Assembly (NCBI RefSeq): GCF_021155765.1
Contig: NC_060106.1
Span: forward strand, 10,547,501 to 10,611,500
Length of the DNA stretch: 64,000 nucleotides
Direction of reading: 5' to 3'
Source of the DNA: Diprion similis
Lineage: Eukaryota; Arthropoda; Insecta; Hymenoptera; Diprionidae
Within the stretch, counting starts at the first letter, position 1. Each line of letters opens with the position of its first letter. Positions 1-9,873 of the stretch are shown piece after piece. Under the pieces are notes generated by a model that saw nothing but the letters and a program-made list of their open reading frames with translations, made no database searches and had not been told where the DNA came from. A program made the translations under genes and the position numbers.

Positions 1-752
1 GCAGAGTAATATTATTAGACGGTATCGAAAGCTTCCGAGTCCCATTTTGAATGGAAATTTTAACGGCACGTAAGAAAACAATAATAAAAAAATCACTTTT
101 CACTGCGGTAGACCAAGTGGCAGATACGTAAACTTGGAATGACTCGATTATTGTTTATTTGATTTATTTTTCACCGGGTTAGCTTGTCATATTTAAGACG
201 ACTGTGCTTCTATCAATTAATCTTGCGTGGCATGATTAATCGAAACCTTATGGTTTCGTAGCCTCATTGCGTAAATGCGTACGCAAGGATTATTTCAAAA
301 CCAACATGGCGGCGTCGATTGTTAACATGATTAATTCGATATCTACCGAATAATCGATATCACCATTGTTGATGCAATCAACTACATAGTACGATTGGCG
401 CGATAACATATCATATCTTAATTCACAAAAATCCACAAATCCAAATACTCGCTCCACACTTTGATTAACACAATTTTGTGTCAAGTCCGAGTCTGGTTTA
501 AATGCCTATTCAAATGAAATGAAAATTATCTATTTGCACCCTAAAAACTCCTCGTTACCACGTAATTAGATACTAATCATTTGTTTCTATTAGATCATTG
601 GATATTGTTTTCCTCCGAAATTCACGACCAAACATGTAACGAAATTAGAAAGTGTCAAAAATATAACTAATTATAAATTTAATTGCTAAATTCTTCTGTA
701 ATTTTAAATATTCTCTTCGGTTCTGTTCTTCTCGCATAATTATAATAAGATA
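1..752. other. AT-rich flank, no gene supported
   Basis: No open frame here has coding character. A 64-codon minus-strand frame (290-484) shows no splice context or recognisable motif and is probably chance. The last ~50 bases are presumably the 5' UTR and promoter of the gene starting at 753. Confidence 0.5.
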
Positions 753-1108
753 ATGGCACCTAAGGAAGATAAAAATCAGGATAAAAATAAAAAAGACGCA
801 GATAAAGGCAAAAAGAAAACGGCGAAAGGAAAGGACAAAAATGTTACAAGAAAAAGATGTGGGCCGTAAGTGTGGGGCTATCTTACTTTTATCAATGAAT
901 TAAGGCGATGGAAGGCCCTGTCTAGTGAAAAAATTTTCAAACTAAATTTTCCATGACTCCAACCTTATCGATTTCATTTTTGCTCATTCTTAGACCAATG
1001 GCTACCGGTACGGTTATGGCACAAAGAGTCTTACCACCGATGGTTTGTTGTCCACCCGCTGGATGCGCACCCAGAGGATGTCTTTCAGGTCCAGGTTGCG
1101 GAAGATGA
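753..1108 (+). CDS. Small Lys-rich/Cys-Pro protein, 2 exons (75 aa)
   Basis: Two exons, 753-865 and 994-1108, joined by a phase-2 intron with a GTAAGT donor and a pyrimidine-rich TTCTTAG acceptor. The 75-residue product starts MAPKEDKNQDKNKKDADK, a Lys/Asp-rich low-complexity head, and after the splice turns into a short tail with Cys-Cys-Pro-Pro and single Cys near Pro and Gly. There is no signal peptide or membrane segment, so it should stay in the cytoplasm or nucleus. An AATAAA lies at 1223-1228. Layout and intron phase match the genes at 3745 and 4512, which supports a paralogous family. I do not recognise the family; very basic heads with Cys-Pro tails occur in structural, disulfide-linked proteins, but function here is not shown. 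Confidence 0.7.
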
Positions 1109-2542
1109 TAAATTTATTTAACAAGAATAGTTCATGGCTCGATTCGGCTTCATGTCAATTCTGCACCCAAGCTGGATGAAAAAATCTGTTTCAAATATGA
1201 AAACTTGACTATTGTAAAACTTAATAAAACTTGCAACCACAATTCAATCATGCGTTTTTGCTCAGAAAATCATTCGTGTCATAATTGCTAGTTCGCGGTT
1301 TCTCATTTAAATATTCATGCTTCCATAATAATTACATAGATATTGTAATATTACACCGCCTGCATTTTTATTTCTCGAATATGTAAGGTACTCAGTCCCG
1401 ACAAGCAGACACAAAATATGACATAGACAATAGTATCTCCGTAGAATCATGTTGATGTGTAAACTTGGTTTGATAACGAAGAAACTGCGACGGATTGCAA
1501 CGGCTCTGTTACTCACAGAAGGGGTAGGTTCCTGTAAAAGTAAAACAGAGAATAATCAGAATGTGAGTAAGACAATGCCATTGTATTACAGGTCGCATTT
1601 TCAACCTTCAAAACTCTTACATGATTCTATACCAAACCTTGGAGACAACTTAAAGCGAAGAATGTAATAATTTCTCAAGATAACTCGTTATACATATTTC
1701 AAATGCACCGAATAACCAGTGCAACAGCATTACTTGTCAGTCTGAGCAAGTCACAACTGATAACGCATCGTTCGTGCTTCGGTTCAAAAAATACGAACTG
1801 AGAATATCCCCTCGAAGTGGACTATATTTTGGTAGTTGCATATTATATTATCTACCAACTGTACTGTCATACTGACCTACGAGAATAGGGTAAAACGGTG
1901 GGGGACTGCAGAGAACCGGAGGGGTTGGCAAAACGGTCCTTGCCTCGTATCTAAGCCCACCAAAGTTGACGTTAGTTGTAATTTTCGGTATAAGTTTGCG
2001 TGGGGTTCCAAACTTCGGAGGGCATTGAATCCAGGGGGAATACTGCCGCCATACGGTACAGGGGGAGCACGGCGAGTATGGGGTGCACGGCATGCATGTT
2101 GAGCTGTCGGTCGAATTGCGTCATGATATTACGTTACTTCGAGAACTGCAGTTGAATTTATTTACTTGGCAATGTAGTGCAAGAGTGAAACTAAGAATGG
2201 CGAAGTAAACTCGTTCACATATTACCACTTGTCGTTACCCAGGCATCGGTATGGCATGTTGACAGAAAATTTTCAGAATTTTTATTAACGCGTATAATTT
2301 AAATCTGATTTTGAAAGCGAAATCAATAGCTGTATCTCAAAAACAAAGAAATGTTCTCACGTGCTCAACGTTGCATTGCAAACGTTTTCTCTTGTTTTCA
2401 AATAAAAATCATTCACCCATACGAATACGTCATTTCACCACCGATCAAATAATTTCGGCATGCACAATTGAATCAAAATTCCAGTATTTTATACACAAAA
2501 TCATAAAAATTAATAAGAAAAAACAGTATAAAAGTAAAGAAA
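1109..2542. other. Spacer with 3' UTR of preceding gene
   Basis: Contains the AATAAA (1223-1228) of the upstream gene and otherwise AT-rich sequence. The only notable block is the more GC-rich 1880-2100, described separately as a possible minus-strand frame. A plus-strand frame at 1449-1667 has no supporting features. Confidence 0.4.
1848..2093 (-). CDS. Possible Cys/Pro-rich small protein (81 aa), unproven
   Basis: An uninterrupted minus-strand frame of 81 codons starting MPCTPYSPCSPCTVW and closing with a Pro-rich stretch that includes LCSPPPFYP. Cys-Pro pairs resemble the neighbouring plus-strand cluster, and the block is more GC-rich than its flanks. Against it: it is the only cluster-like frame on this strand, has no visible intron, and the opposite strand is also open over the same bases. 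It may be a degenerate family copy or chance. Not recognised. Confidence 0.3.
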   Translation of the reverse strand: MPCTPYSPCSPCTVWRQYSPWIQCPPKFGTPRKLIPKITTNVNFGGLRYEARTVLPTPPVLCSPPPFYPILVGQYDSTVGR

Positions 2543-3169
2543 ATGCGGCCTTGCACGTACGAATTTTCGAGAGGACGTGGAACGGGCGTTGCTGAAGCTA
2601 TCGGCAACTGGGGGTTTTCCAACAGTATCTCTAGCCCCGGTCAAGAGCTTCGTCGCTTGCAATGTCTGTTCGCGAAAATGGACAGCCTGTGAGATTTCGC
2701 AAAATTACCTTTAAAAGTCCAAAAACTTGTTTCGTCTATAATCGTTTTTATTACAGTCGTTCCACAAAGAAGCCAATGTGCGTACGTTACGACTGCAGAA
2801 ACGACCCGGAAGCTTGGGAAGTAAAACCTAGTCCTCACGAGTGTAAGCCTGCTTGGACTTTTCCTGAAAAACGACCCCTCATCGTTTACAACTCATGTGC
2901 TGATATCATTGTCGTATCAAATCTTGTTGACGTTGGGAGTGATCTGAGCTATCCGATACCCGGCCGCAGCTACATGGCACAAGGAGTAAGCATTTTATGA
3001 GTTTTGCCGATGTTCTGCTCTTCCATTCGATGGTCCAACTGATTCCAATTAACCGTTTGTACTTCAACTTTTAATTCCACAGTCCAACAAATGGTACAAG
3101 AGAGGTCCGGACTGTTGTCCGCAGCCGAGTTGCCTCGCCCCGCAGTGTCCGAGGCCCTGTTGCAACTGA
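2543..3169 (+). CDS. Cys-rich cluster protein, 3 exons (153 aa)
   Basis: Exons 2543-2688, 2757-2985 and 3083-3169; introns have GTGAGA/TTACAG and GTAAGC/CCACAG ends and leave one frame of 153 residues. Exon 1 ends with the stretch QELRRLQCLFAKMDS, which parallels the end of exon 1 in the gene at 8877 (LLAQLKCLVSSMDQ) at the same phase-2 splice. The middle exon carries dispersed Cys (PMCVRYDC, HECKP, NSCAD) and a hydrophobic run (ADIIVVSNLVDV). The last exon is a compact Cys-Pro tail ending CPRPCCN. No signal peptide is visible, so an intracellular role is likely. Not recognised as a named family; it belongs to the tandem cluster by exon architecture, phase and composition. Confidence 0.72.
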
Positions 3170-3744
3170 TGACTCATTGGATTTCGGATATTGATTCATT
3201 TTCCCCTACTTTGGTCTCAAATTTGTGCAAAGATGGTCTACAGAACGTGTTGGTCTATAATCGATGATTCAACATCTTCCATCAACTATCAATTTCTGCT
3301 TAAACAATAGTAAACGAAGATTATAATCCTTGTCAGTAAAATGTACATTATATACTGTAGTATCTGTATAATCCGAATGTACACCGTTTGAACTGCAACG
3401 TTGAAACTACAAAATACATTGACGTGCTAAAGTGATTTCCGTTACTTATTCATTCGTGGTTCTCGCTGAATAATAGTGAGCAGAAAAATGGCAACTGAAT
3501 TGAGCCTCACTGTATCGGTACCGCAGAATTTTAATCAATTGTTCAAAAAACAATTCAGGTTTGGTAACCCTAATAACAATATGGTTGCTATGTAATATGC
3601 AAAAAATTTACGTCAACCTCCAGATCGTGATTTAAAATCCTCCCTCAAAATTCGATTTCCAAATTAGAAGTTAGAAATTATCATTTTGGCACTTAGTTAA
3701 TTGTCACATAAACTTTAAAACTAGAGAAAATATAAGATTGAATA
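3170..3744. other. Spacer, nothing seen
   Basis: AT-rich spacer holding the 3' UTR of the preceding gene and the short upstream region of the gene at 3745. No further coding frame or repeat is visible. Confidence 0.4.
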
Positions 3745-4116
3745 ATGCCACCGAAAAAGGCAAACAAGGATAAAGATGACAAAGGGAAAGATAGTAAGAA
3801 AAACGATAAGGGCGGGGAAAAGAAAAAGCCCAAGGGACTTCCAAAGGGCGCAGGAATGGGAGGCACTGTTGGGCTCCAGGAAAAACCGATCAAAATTTGC
3901 CCGTAAATATTGTCAATGAAATTATTTTGACGCGAAGGTTATCTTCTGCGAACACTGCAGTATTTTTCTTTTCCTTGTACAGTCTGTACAATCACATCTG
4001 TCTGTATTTTTTATGATTTCAGCACAAACGTGAACAAGTGTGAACCCCCGTGCCCGCCTCCTCAGTGTTGCCCTCAAAATACCTGCTACCCACCGCCAGG
4101 ATGCCCACCTTGCTAA
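3745..4116 (+). CDS. Lys-rich/Cys-Pro protein, 2 exons (83 aa)
   Basis: Exons 3745-3902 and 4023-4116, phase-2 intron (GTAAAT donor, GATTTCAG acceptor). The head is MPPKKANKDKDDKGKDSK, a Lys/Asp low-complexity run, followed by the short motif GMGGTVGL that recurs in the gene at 4512 (FMGGTVGI) and, weaker, at 753 (ATGTVM). The second exon is a dense Cys-Pro tail with CEPPCPPPQCC and ends GCPPC. An AATAAA lies at 4169-4174. Shared head, shared G-G-T-V motif, shared intron position and phase, and Cys-Pro tails argue for tandem duplication. There is no secretion signal. Function unknown; abundant vicinal Cys would suit a cross-linked structural protein. Confidence 0.75.
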
Positions 4117-4511
4117 TTTTTACATAAGCATCCTTCATCTCTGACATTATAATTTATAATAATCTACCAATAAAAACATGATTCATACATAATCCTGGAT
4201 TTTTTTATCAGTGAGTCTAGTGTTGCTGATATCCTAAATTTTTACATCATTCTTGAGTATATCCAGTCCGGAGTGTCCTCGACCAGAAAATATTTGCTCA
4301 TTAATAAGGAATACCCTGATTGAAGTGAAACGATAGTCAGAGCGGTACAGTCAATTGTTTCCACGACCGAAAATTAGGTTAAACGGTTAACAAAACACTC
4401 TGTTTAGACGAAACCATCAAAATTTCAATTTCGGCCAAACATTAGGAAATTTTAATCAATATTTTTGGCACGACCCCTCAGGAAGATAAAAAAAATTTGT
4501 AACTTGACAAG
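4117..4511. other. Spacer, nothing seen beyond 3' UTR
   Basis: Holds the polyadenylation signal of the gene at 3745 and an AT-rich upstream region for the gene at 4512; no other feature is visible. Confidence 0.4.
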
Positions 4512-4996
4512 ATGGTGAAGGATGACAAGAAAAACGAGAAAGGGGGGAAAAAAGCCGACAAGGGTGGCAAAGGCCGCGTTCAGAACCCGTGCAGTAAGGG
4601 TGGCGTATTTATGGGTGGCACTGTAGGAATAACGCCCAAGCCAGACAGAAACCATTTATAGTAAGTATAAATCATCCCACGATTCGTTGATCATTGATTG
4701 AGGATCACAATATTCCTTCGTATAACTTTCAACAACTTAAAGGCACCTAACCACCCAGCATACATCCCAGTAGCTACGATTAGCATTACTCTGGCAATGC
4801 GTAATACATAATAATGCTTCAATCCTGTTTTCGGTATTACAGTAACGTGGTTGTATCGCGCGACGGAACCCCGGGCCAATCCCAGCATTGTCGACCATCG
4901 GGTCCTCCTGCTGGAACTGTTCCAGTCATCATCTGCCCTCCAAGCAATTACCCACCACCGAGTTGCCCGAGGCAGCCAAGACGAAGATGTTGTTAA
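4512..4996 (+). CDS. Lys/Gly-rich, Cys-Pro-tailed protein, 2 exons (100 aa)
   Basis: Exons 4512-4660 and 4843-4996; the first exon runs into a strong GTAAGT donor within a would-be stop (TA|G), so splicing is needed to stay open. Acceptor is TATTACAG, phase 2. Head MVKDDKKNEKGGKKADK, then GGVFMGGTVGI as in the gene at 3745. The tail is less Cys-dense than its paralogs (single Cys separated by Pro, Ser, Gly) but ends with Arg-rich RRCC. No signal peptide. This is the third member of the Lys-head subgroup and lies only 395 bp after the second. Function unknown. Confidence 0.72.
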
Positions 4997-5376
4997 ATAG
5001 AACATTTGACCAGAGCTATCTTGATTTTCCGGATATTGAATTTCATATAAATAAACTGAAAAATGCACCAGAGTTTGACGTGTTCTATTACAAAAATTTC
5101 TTATTTCCATGTTATAGGTATAATGTATGTATGTTTACGTCATACTCGCCGCGAGTCATTCAATTTAGCTGATCAACTAGGCTTCGATTTGTTTCAATAA
5201 CTAATAGGAAAAATTGATCAATCACCACGTGACTCTCAGAATGTCACGCCAAAATTTCAACCAAAAAAATGGACAATAAAATTTTAATTATTTCAAACAT
5301 ATTTTCGCTGCGGCTAACTACGTAAGAGCTGATGGATACCATGTGATATAAAAATATTTGACAAGAGAGAAGAAAA
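4997..5376. other. Spacer, nothing seen
   Basis: AT-rich; presumably 3' UTR of the gene at 4512 and promoter of the gene at 5377. No coding frame with family character on either strand. Confidence 0.35.
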
Positions 5377-5775
5377 ATGGGAAGAAGCAGGTGTTGTAGA
5401 AAAGTGAAAAATCAATGTCACCAGCGCCGCGGTATTTTTTTCATCATCCGAGCTTTCTTTACCAGAGTAAAAAAGTGCCCAAGGTATTTATTACAATTAC
5501 AGTAAGGTTTAAAAATACAGCACCAGAAGGGGTTTTCTAATTAAATCGCGGTCGAAATTATTATCAATTACCTTGCATAGACATTGCACATGTGATTTGA
5601 TTTCAGATCAAAGTGCCGATCACACTATTGCCAAACTTCACCAAGCTGCACGCGATTTCGCTGTTCGCACATTGCCAACGGTTGCTCAAACTTTTCGCAA
5701 TATCCACCTCAAGCATGTCCACCTTCACCATGCTGTCGACACCCTGCGATGTTATGCTATCTACCTCCACGATGA
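5377..5775 (+). CDS. Arg/Cys-rich cluster protein, 2 exons (91 aa)
   Basis: Exons 5377-5483 and 5607-5775 (phase-2 intron, AAG|GTATTT donor, TGATTTCAG acceptor). The head MGRSRCCRKVKNQC is basic with vicinal Cys and is followed by a short hydrophobic run (GIFFIIRAFF). The second exon spaces Cys every 4-12 residues and contains PPQACPPSPCCRHP. Two overlapping AATAAA signals follow at 5788-5793 and 5799-5804, only 13 bases after the stop, which supports the end of the gene. Composition links it to the cluster although sequence similarity to the Lys-head subgroup is limited to intron phase and the Cys-Pro tail. Not recognised. Confidence 0.65.
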
Positions 5776-6360
5776 TTAATCAATTATAATAAAGATATAA
5801 TAAAGTAGACATGACTGTTTCTTAACATAATTTAATGAATTGGCGATAAACTTTGGATACTGTCTCTATTCGTGCCCACGTGAAGTCACGATTAACGATT
5901 TGAACAAAATTACTTGTGCTTTAACTTCGCAGACTTAATTCCTTTAAGCGATTTCAAGCTCCAGTCGTTTTAATTCCCAAGCAGAAGGTTTCTTGTGTAC
6001 TCTAAAGAACCATACAAAGTCGAATGTTATAGGTAATGCATATAATACAGTCTACACGTGAGACCTCGTTCCGAGATGTTGAGTGTAGTCAACGACAGCT
6101 GCGTACGAGAATGATCTGACTAATCTCGTTCTGCTGTTCGCGTCGAGACGAATTTCACTCCAAACATCATGTCTTTCGGTTAAATATTTCGAAAACTCGA
6201 ATTCTAAATTATTTTACAAATTTTCACGTATAAATTGAACAGGTTTTGTCAACGTATTTAAATTTGAGTTCTTGATTTGTTACACAGCGTGGATAATGGT
6301 AAGTTATAAAATTCATTCCTAATTATATTAGTACGAACTTTTAACCTCATTATATTATAC
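5776..6360. other. Spacer with polyA signals and possible 5' UTR intron
   Basis: Two AATAAA signals at the start belong to the preceding gene. A strong donor-like GTAAGT at 6299 directly follows an ATG, and acceptor-like sites end at 6331 and 6391; they may be part of the 5' end of the gene at 6361, but no combination starting at that ATG stays open. Confidence 0.35.
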
Positions 6361-6786
6361 ATGCTTCATCAACTTTCCTTGGATCCTTTAGATTACATAT
6401 ATTCATTATACGTACCAATGACGAATCGTTATTGTATGCTACCAACCAATCCTGATACAATATTTTTTCCAATGATTGCACCGAACGAACCGTATCACGA
6501 AAAGGCATCAAATGCGAAACCAGTTGTTGGAGACTCTAAAGGGAATTGCGTTAACGTTCAGGGAAAACCATGTAAGCGCGATCCCGTAGAAAATCAAGAA
6601 CCCGATCTGGACCCCCATCTACACGCAGTAGAGATTTCAATTCGAAACTGCACTCGACCAGGCTGCAAACATCATACTACCAGTGAACACACTTGCATAT
6701 GGCCGAAGCCATGCCCCGCTGACTGTTTCGAACAATTTCCAGCAGCGACACGTGCTCCTAATCGTTGCGTCTGGCCTGTAAACTGA
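6361..6786 (+). CDS. Cys-containing orphan protein (141 aa), 5' end uncertain
   Basis: A continuous 141-codon frame lying in the cluster. The N-terminal half is Tyr/Pro-rich without Cys clusters; the C-terminal half holds regularly spaced Cys (RNCTRPGCKHH, HTCIWPKPCPADC) and ends CVWPVN. The start is not settled: a good acceptor (CTTTAG, ending 6391) falls inside the frame and would need an upstream exon ending in phase 1, for instance ATG-TCT-TTC-G near 6170, whose donor is poor. The ATG at 6361 is therefore only the longest option. Not recognised; the Cys-rich end fits the neighbourhood but no shared motif with the other members is evident. Confidence 0.5.
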   Translation: MLHQLSLDPLDYIYSLYVPMTNRYCMLPTNPDTIFFPMIAPNEPYHEKASNAKPVVGDSKGNCVNVQGKPCKRDPVENQEPDLDPHLHAVEISIRNCTRPGCKHHTTSEHTCIWPKPCPADCFEQFPAATRAPNRCVWPVN

Positions 6787-7235
6787 CCGTTTTACTTGTA
6801 AGCTGAAGTAATTATATGATGAATTTTTGCGCGATCGCGAAATTCAACGATGATTTTTTATGCAAATTAACGTAGACTTTCTATTATCGAACACCTCGAC
6901 TGATGGTCAATGCGTACTAGACTTATTTTTTATTATTAGGTAATAGTGATGGGAATCAAAAATTGAGATTCACACAATTTTGCTCTGTATAGTGCGCGTT
7001 GAGCTTGAAAGGCTTTATTCTAGCCATGGCAACCGGACACAAAATAATAACAATTGCTTTCGGGGTTATCAAAGAAATCAATCAGTTCACTTTCGACCAC
7101 AAATAAAGCCGAATGCATTTTGCATTCCGGTATTAAATTTTCAATTCCGGCAACCACCTAAATTTACAGTACTACTAATCACCCTGTTACTCAGGAAGCA
7201 CTTATAACCAAAAACAAGTAATAAAATCATTCATC
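6787..7235. other. Spacer, nothing firm
   Basis: AT-rich spacer upstream of the gene at 7236. A 75-codon plus frame (6980-7207) ends just before that gene; it has no Cys-Pro character and no splice link I could support. Confidence 0.35.
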
Positions 7236-8059
7236 ATGTCACAAACTACCACGATATCTGCATCTGACATAGTTTGCAACCTAAAAGCTGTTGTGGCGGA
7301 TTTAGAATGGTTAGTTTTTCACCTATTGCAGTATAAAAAAATGTTTGTTCCAACATTCGTGTTAGGTTGATTGATTGGAGAAAATCTACACAATTAGCAA
7401 AAAATCCCTTTTCTGCCCAATTTAACAGTCAGCAGAAACAACAGATACTGAAACAGTTGCAACAGCAACTGGCACAGGAACAGCAAATACAAAAACGTCA
7501 GCTGCAGCAGCAGGAACGGAGCAACAAGGCCCCTGCTCAACCGCCCATGTTCTTAATGGTACCAATTGAGGATACGCAAAAGCACGAAAGTGATAAACTG
7601 TCCCGTTCCAGCCATGACCATCACAATTGTTCCAGCAAAGGAAGCACACATGGTCATAACAGAAATACGCGCAAGGGCCACGAAAAGAAGAACCACGGAG
7701 GTGACTCGGCTCTGGTAAAAAAAAATCATAAAATCGTCTTATCAAAAGTCTTTCAATTCAAATAGCAGTTGTCGCTTAATTAAAAGAGCAACTCCCCCTT
7801 GACTAAGAGCTTCTGTAACCCTCATTTTTAGGAACTCAAAGGATCTAAGAGTCGGGAACTTCGTGCTGGTATTCTGTACACCGGATGCGGATGCCTCCAC
7901 CGCGACGGACTCCAAGACGATTGTCCAAGATCCGAGTGCCAAGGACAGCCAGAATGTTTGGTCAAACCGTGGCCTGTCTGTCCACCCGGCATCAGAGGTC
8001 GTGCAAGGCATCCTGAATCTTATGGTGCACCACCAAATCCGAACGCTAGGACCTTCTAG
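7236..8059 (+). CDS. Gln-rich, Cys-module cluster protein, 3 exons (216 aa)
   Basis: Exons 7236-7309, 7366-7714 and 7832-8059. Intron 1 is phase 2 (GTTAGT/GTTAG), intron 2 phase 0 (CTG|GTAAAA / TTTTTAG). Exon 1 ends VCNLKAVVADLEW, matching the position of LKCLVSSMDQ in the gene at 8877. Exon 2 is Gln-rich (runs such as LKQLQQQLAQEQQ), likely helical or coiled, then Ser/His/Lys-rich. Exon 3 carries the module shared with 8877: AGILYTGCGCLHRDGLQDDC ... QGQPEC, aligning with GGIMYRCECILRNGLQDRC ... MGRPEC. An AATAAA is at 8278-8283. No signal peptide. The shared module and matching first exon make homology with 8877 clear; I know no named domain of this form. Continuing past CTG at 7714 instead of splicing would add an unrelated basic tail and lose the module. 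Confidence 0.75.
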
Positions 8060-8876
8060 TTCTGTCGATCTACAAGCTGGTTGGCTGTTTGTGTCTCCTT
8101 GTCTTAATAACTCCACTAAAATTCGATCGGCTGTTCTGCTACTCTAGATATTTCTCGTTCGTGAAACTACGTTTTTACACTCCTAAAAGTATAACCCTCT
8201 AGATGGCTGCTTCAATCTCACCCAAAGCCGCTACTATTATGCAATTACATGAATCATTAAGCACGAATATGTACAGTAATAAATCAAGACAATTACGTGA
8301 CCGTGACTTGCTGTGAATTATTTCCACTTTCAAGGATCACGATCTAATTCTGTGCAGTGGATGTACCGTATGTTTTAAAAATAACCAAGGATTTGTAATA
8401 CGTCAATCCTATTCAATTTTATACGTAGACAGAGAATGGTCAGCGATAGGTGTTACTTGGGAAGAAGCTTCGTGTGATTGGCTCTTCTGTTGGGTTCCAT
8501 AACAATGGAAATATGCGTTGCCGGGGGTACGAATTGTTTCTCAATTGACGCATGAGGTGAAAATATGAATACATATTAGTTTATTCACGTCTATGATAAT
8601 AGCAACGTTAAATTCTCAGTAAATTTCGGCTGCACCCGAGTTTTATTTCAATATGTTTCTTTGCACTGTTTAAATTCTCGGTAGACCAGGTGTCCTTCGT
8701 AAGAGTATGAAATTACAAAAGAAGTAATGCGTCATACGAAAAAAAAAATTTAATAAATACATAAAGAAAAAAAAAAAAACTGAAATATTGGATAACTGAA
8801 TGAAATAGATAATAACTATTTCCAAACCAGTCGAAAAAAAGTGTAAAATTCCGAACTGAAAAAAAACCCTGCCAAG
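8060..8876. other. Spacer with 3' UTR
   Basis: Includes the AATAAA at 8278-8283. The rest is AT-rich with A-runs near 8738-8780; no coding frame with family character. Confidence 0.4.
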
Positions 8877-9873
8877 ATGCCGTGTGACGGGAAAAACCCA
8901 AATTGTGATCGACGGCGAGAGCTTCTGGCCCAGCTGAAATGTCTCGTCAGTTCTATGGATCAGAAGTAAGTCATCGGTAGTAGAATATCTAATTATACTC
9001 CCATACTCGTGTAAATGCATCTAATTCAACCAACCATCGCTTTATCTTACAGAAAGCCTTGCGAGTGGGACGAGCCTCCCTGTCCGCCACCAACTTGTTG
9101 TCCAGTTTGTCCGGTCTCTGATGATCCACCATGCTGTGTGAGTTGATTTCGACTTTCTAGGTGTACAAAAAAAATGACGTGTAAAAAAAAAAAAGAAGAA
9201 CAATTTTTTGTACGAAACACGAGCATTTTTTAAACCATAAACATTTCGTCCATAGAGCCCAGTCAAGGCATGCAAGAGCTTCGAACTTCGCGGTGGAATA
9301 ATGTACAGATGTGAGTGCATCCTGCGAAACGGACTGCAGGATCGGTGCATGATGTACGATTGCATGGGTCGACCGGAGTGCATGACCAAGCTTTATCCAG
9401 TTTGTGGTCCTGGTCGGGCAGCTCTCCTCAAACTAACGGACCTCGGGGATGCTGAAGTCGCATTAAAGAAATTCTACTGCGCCGATCAGGCTCGGGAAAA
9501 CGCTCTTGCAGCCTACTGTCGACTCACATGTGGAAATACATGTGCCGGTCCACCATGCCCACCTCCATGCCCTGCTCCACCATGTTGTCCACCACCATGC
9601 TGTCCACCACCTCGCTGCCCTCCACCACCATGCCCACCACCTCGATGCCCTCCACCACCGTGTTGTCCGCCACCTTGTCCACCGCCCTGCAGTCCTCCAC
9701 CTTGCCCACCATGCATCAGTTGCTGTCCACCGCCGCCTTGTTGTATGCCTTGCCCTCCATGTGGTCCCTGCTCGCCGTGCATGCCCTGCATGCCGTGTCC
9801 GCCGCCTTGTCCTCCACCATGCCCACCACCGTGTTTACCGTGCATGCCCTGTTGCCCACCACCTCGATGCTAA
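8877..9873 (+). CDS. Cys-Pro repeat protein with N-terminal module, 3 exons (263 aa)
   Basis: Exons 8877-8965, 9053-9137, 9256-9873; introns have GTAAGT/CTTACAG (phase 2) and GTGAGT/CCATAG (phase 0). Exon 1 ends LLAQLKCLVSSMDQ; exon 2 is a short Cys-Pro segment (PPCPPPTCCPVCP). Exon 3 opens with GGIMYRCECILRNGLQDRC ... MGRPEC (as in the gene at 7236), then a Cys-poor helical-looking segment with LLKLTDLGDAEVALKKF and ENALAAYC, then about 110 residues made almost only of Cys and Pro in CPPPC, CCPPP and CMPC units. AATAAA at 10087-10092. No signal peptide. Such a tail should form dense disulfides or bind metal; fly Mst-type sperm-tail proteins are a compositional (not sequence) parallel. The LLKLTDLGDAE segment is duplicated at 10918. 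Confidence 0.85.
9544..9873 (+). repeat. Coding Cys-Pro low-complexity repeat
   Basis: About 330 bp with imperfect repeats of CCA-CCA-TGC/TGT type encoding CPPPC and CCPP units. All six frames are open over much of it, so the opposite-strand Gly/His-rich frame is a shadow. Repeats of this kind expand and contract by slippage. Confidence 0.85.

Noticed and set aside
6296-6331. ATG directly followed by GTAAGT as a start exon for the 6361 gene
   Set aside because: Joining this ATG to either acceptor (6331 or 6391) gives an early stop; the phase does not fit.
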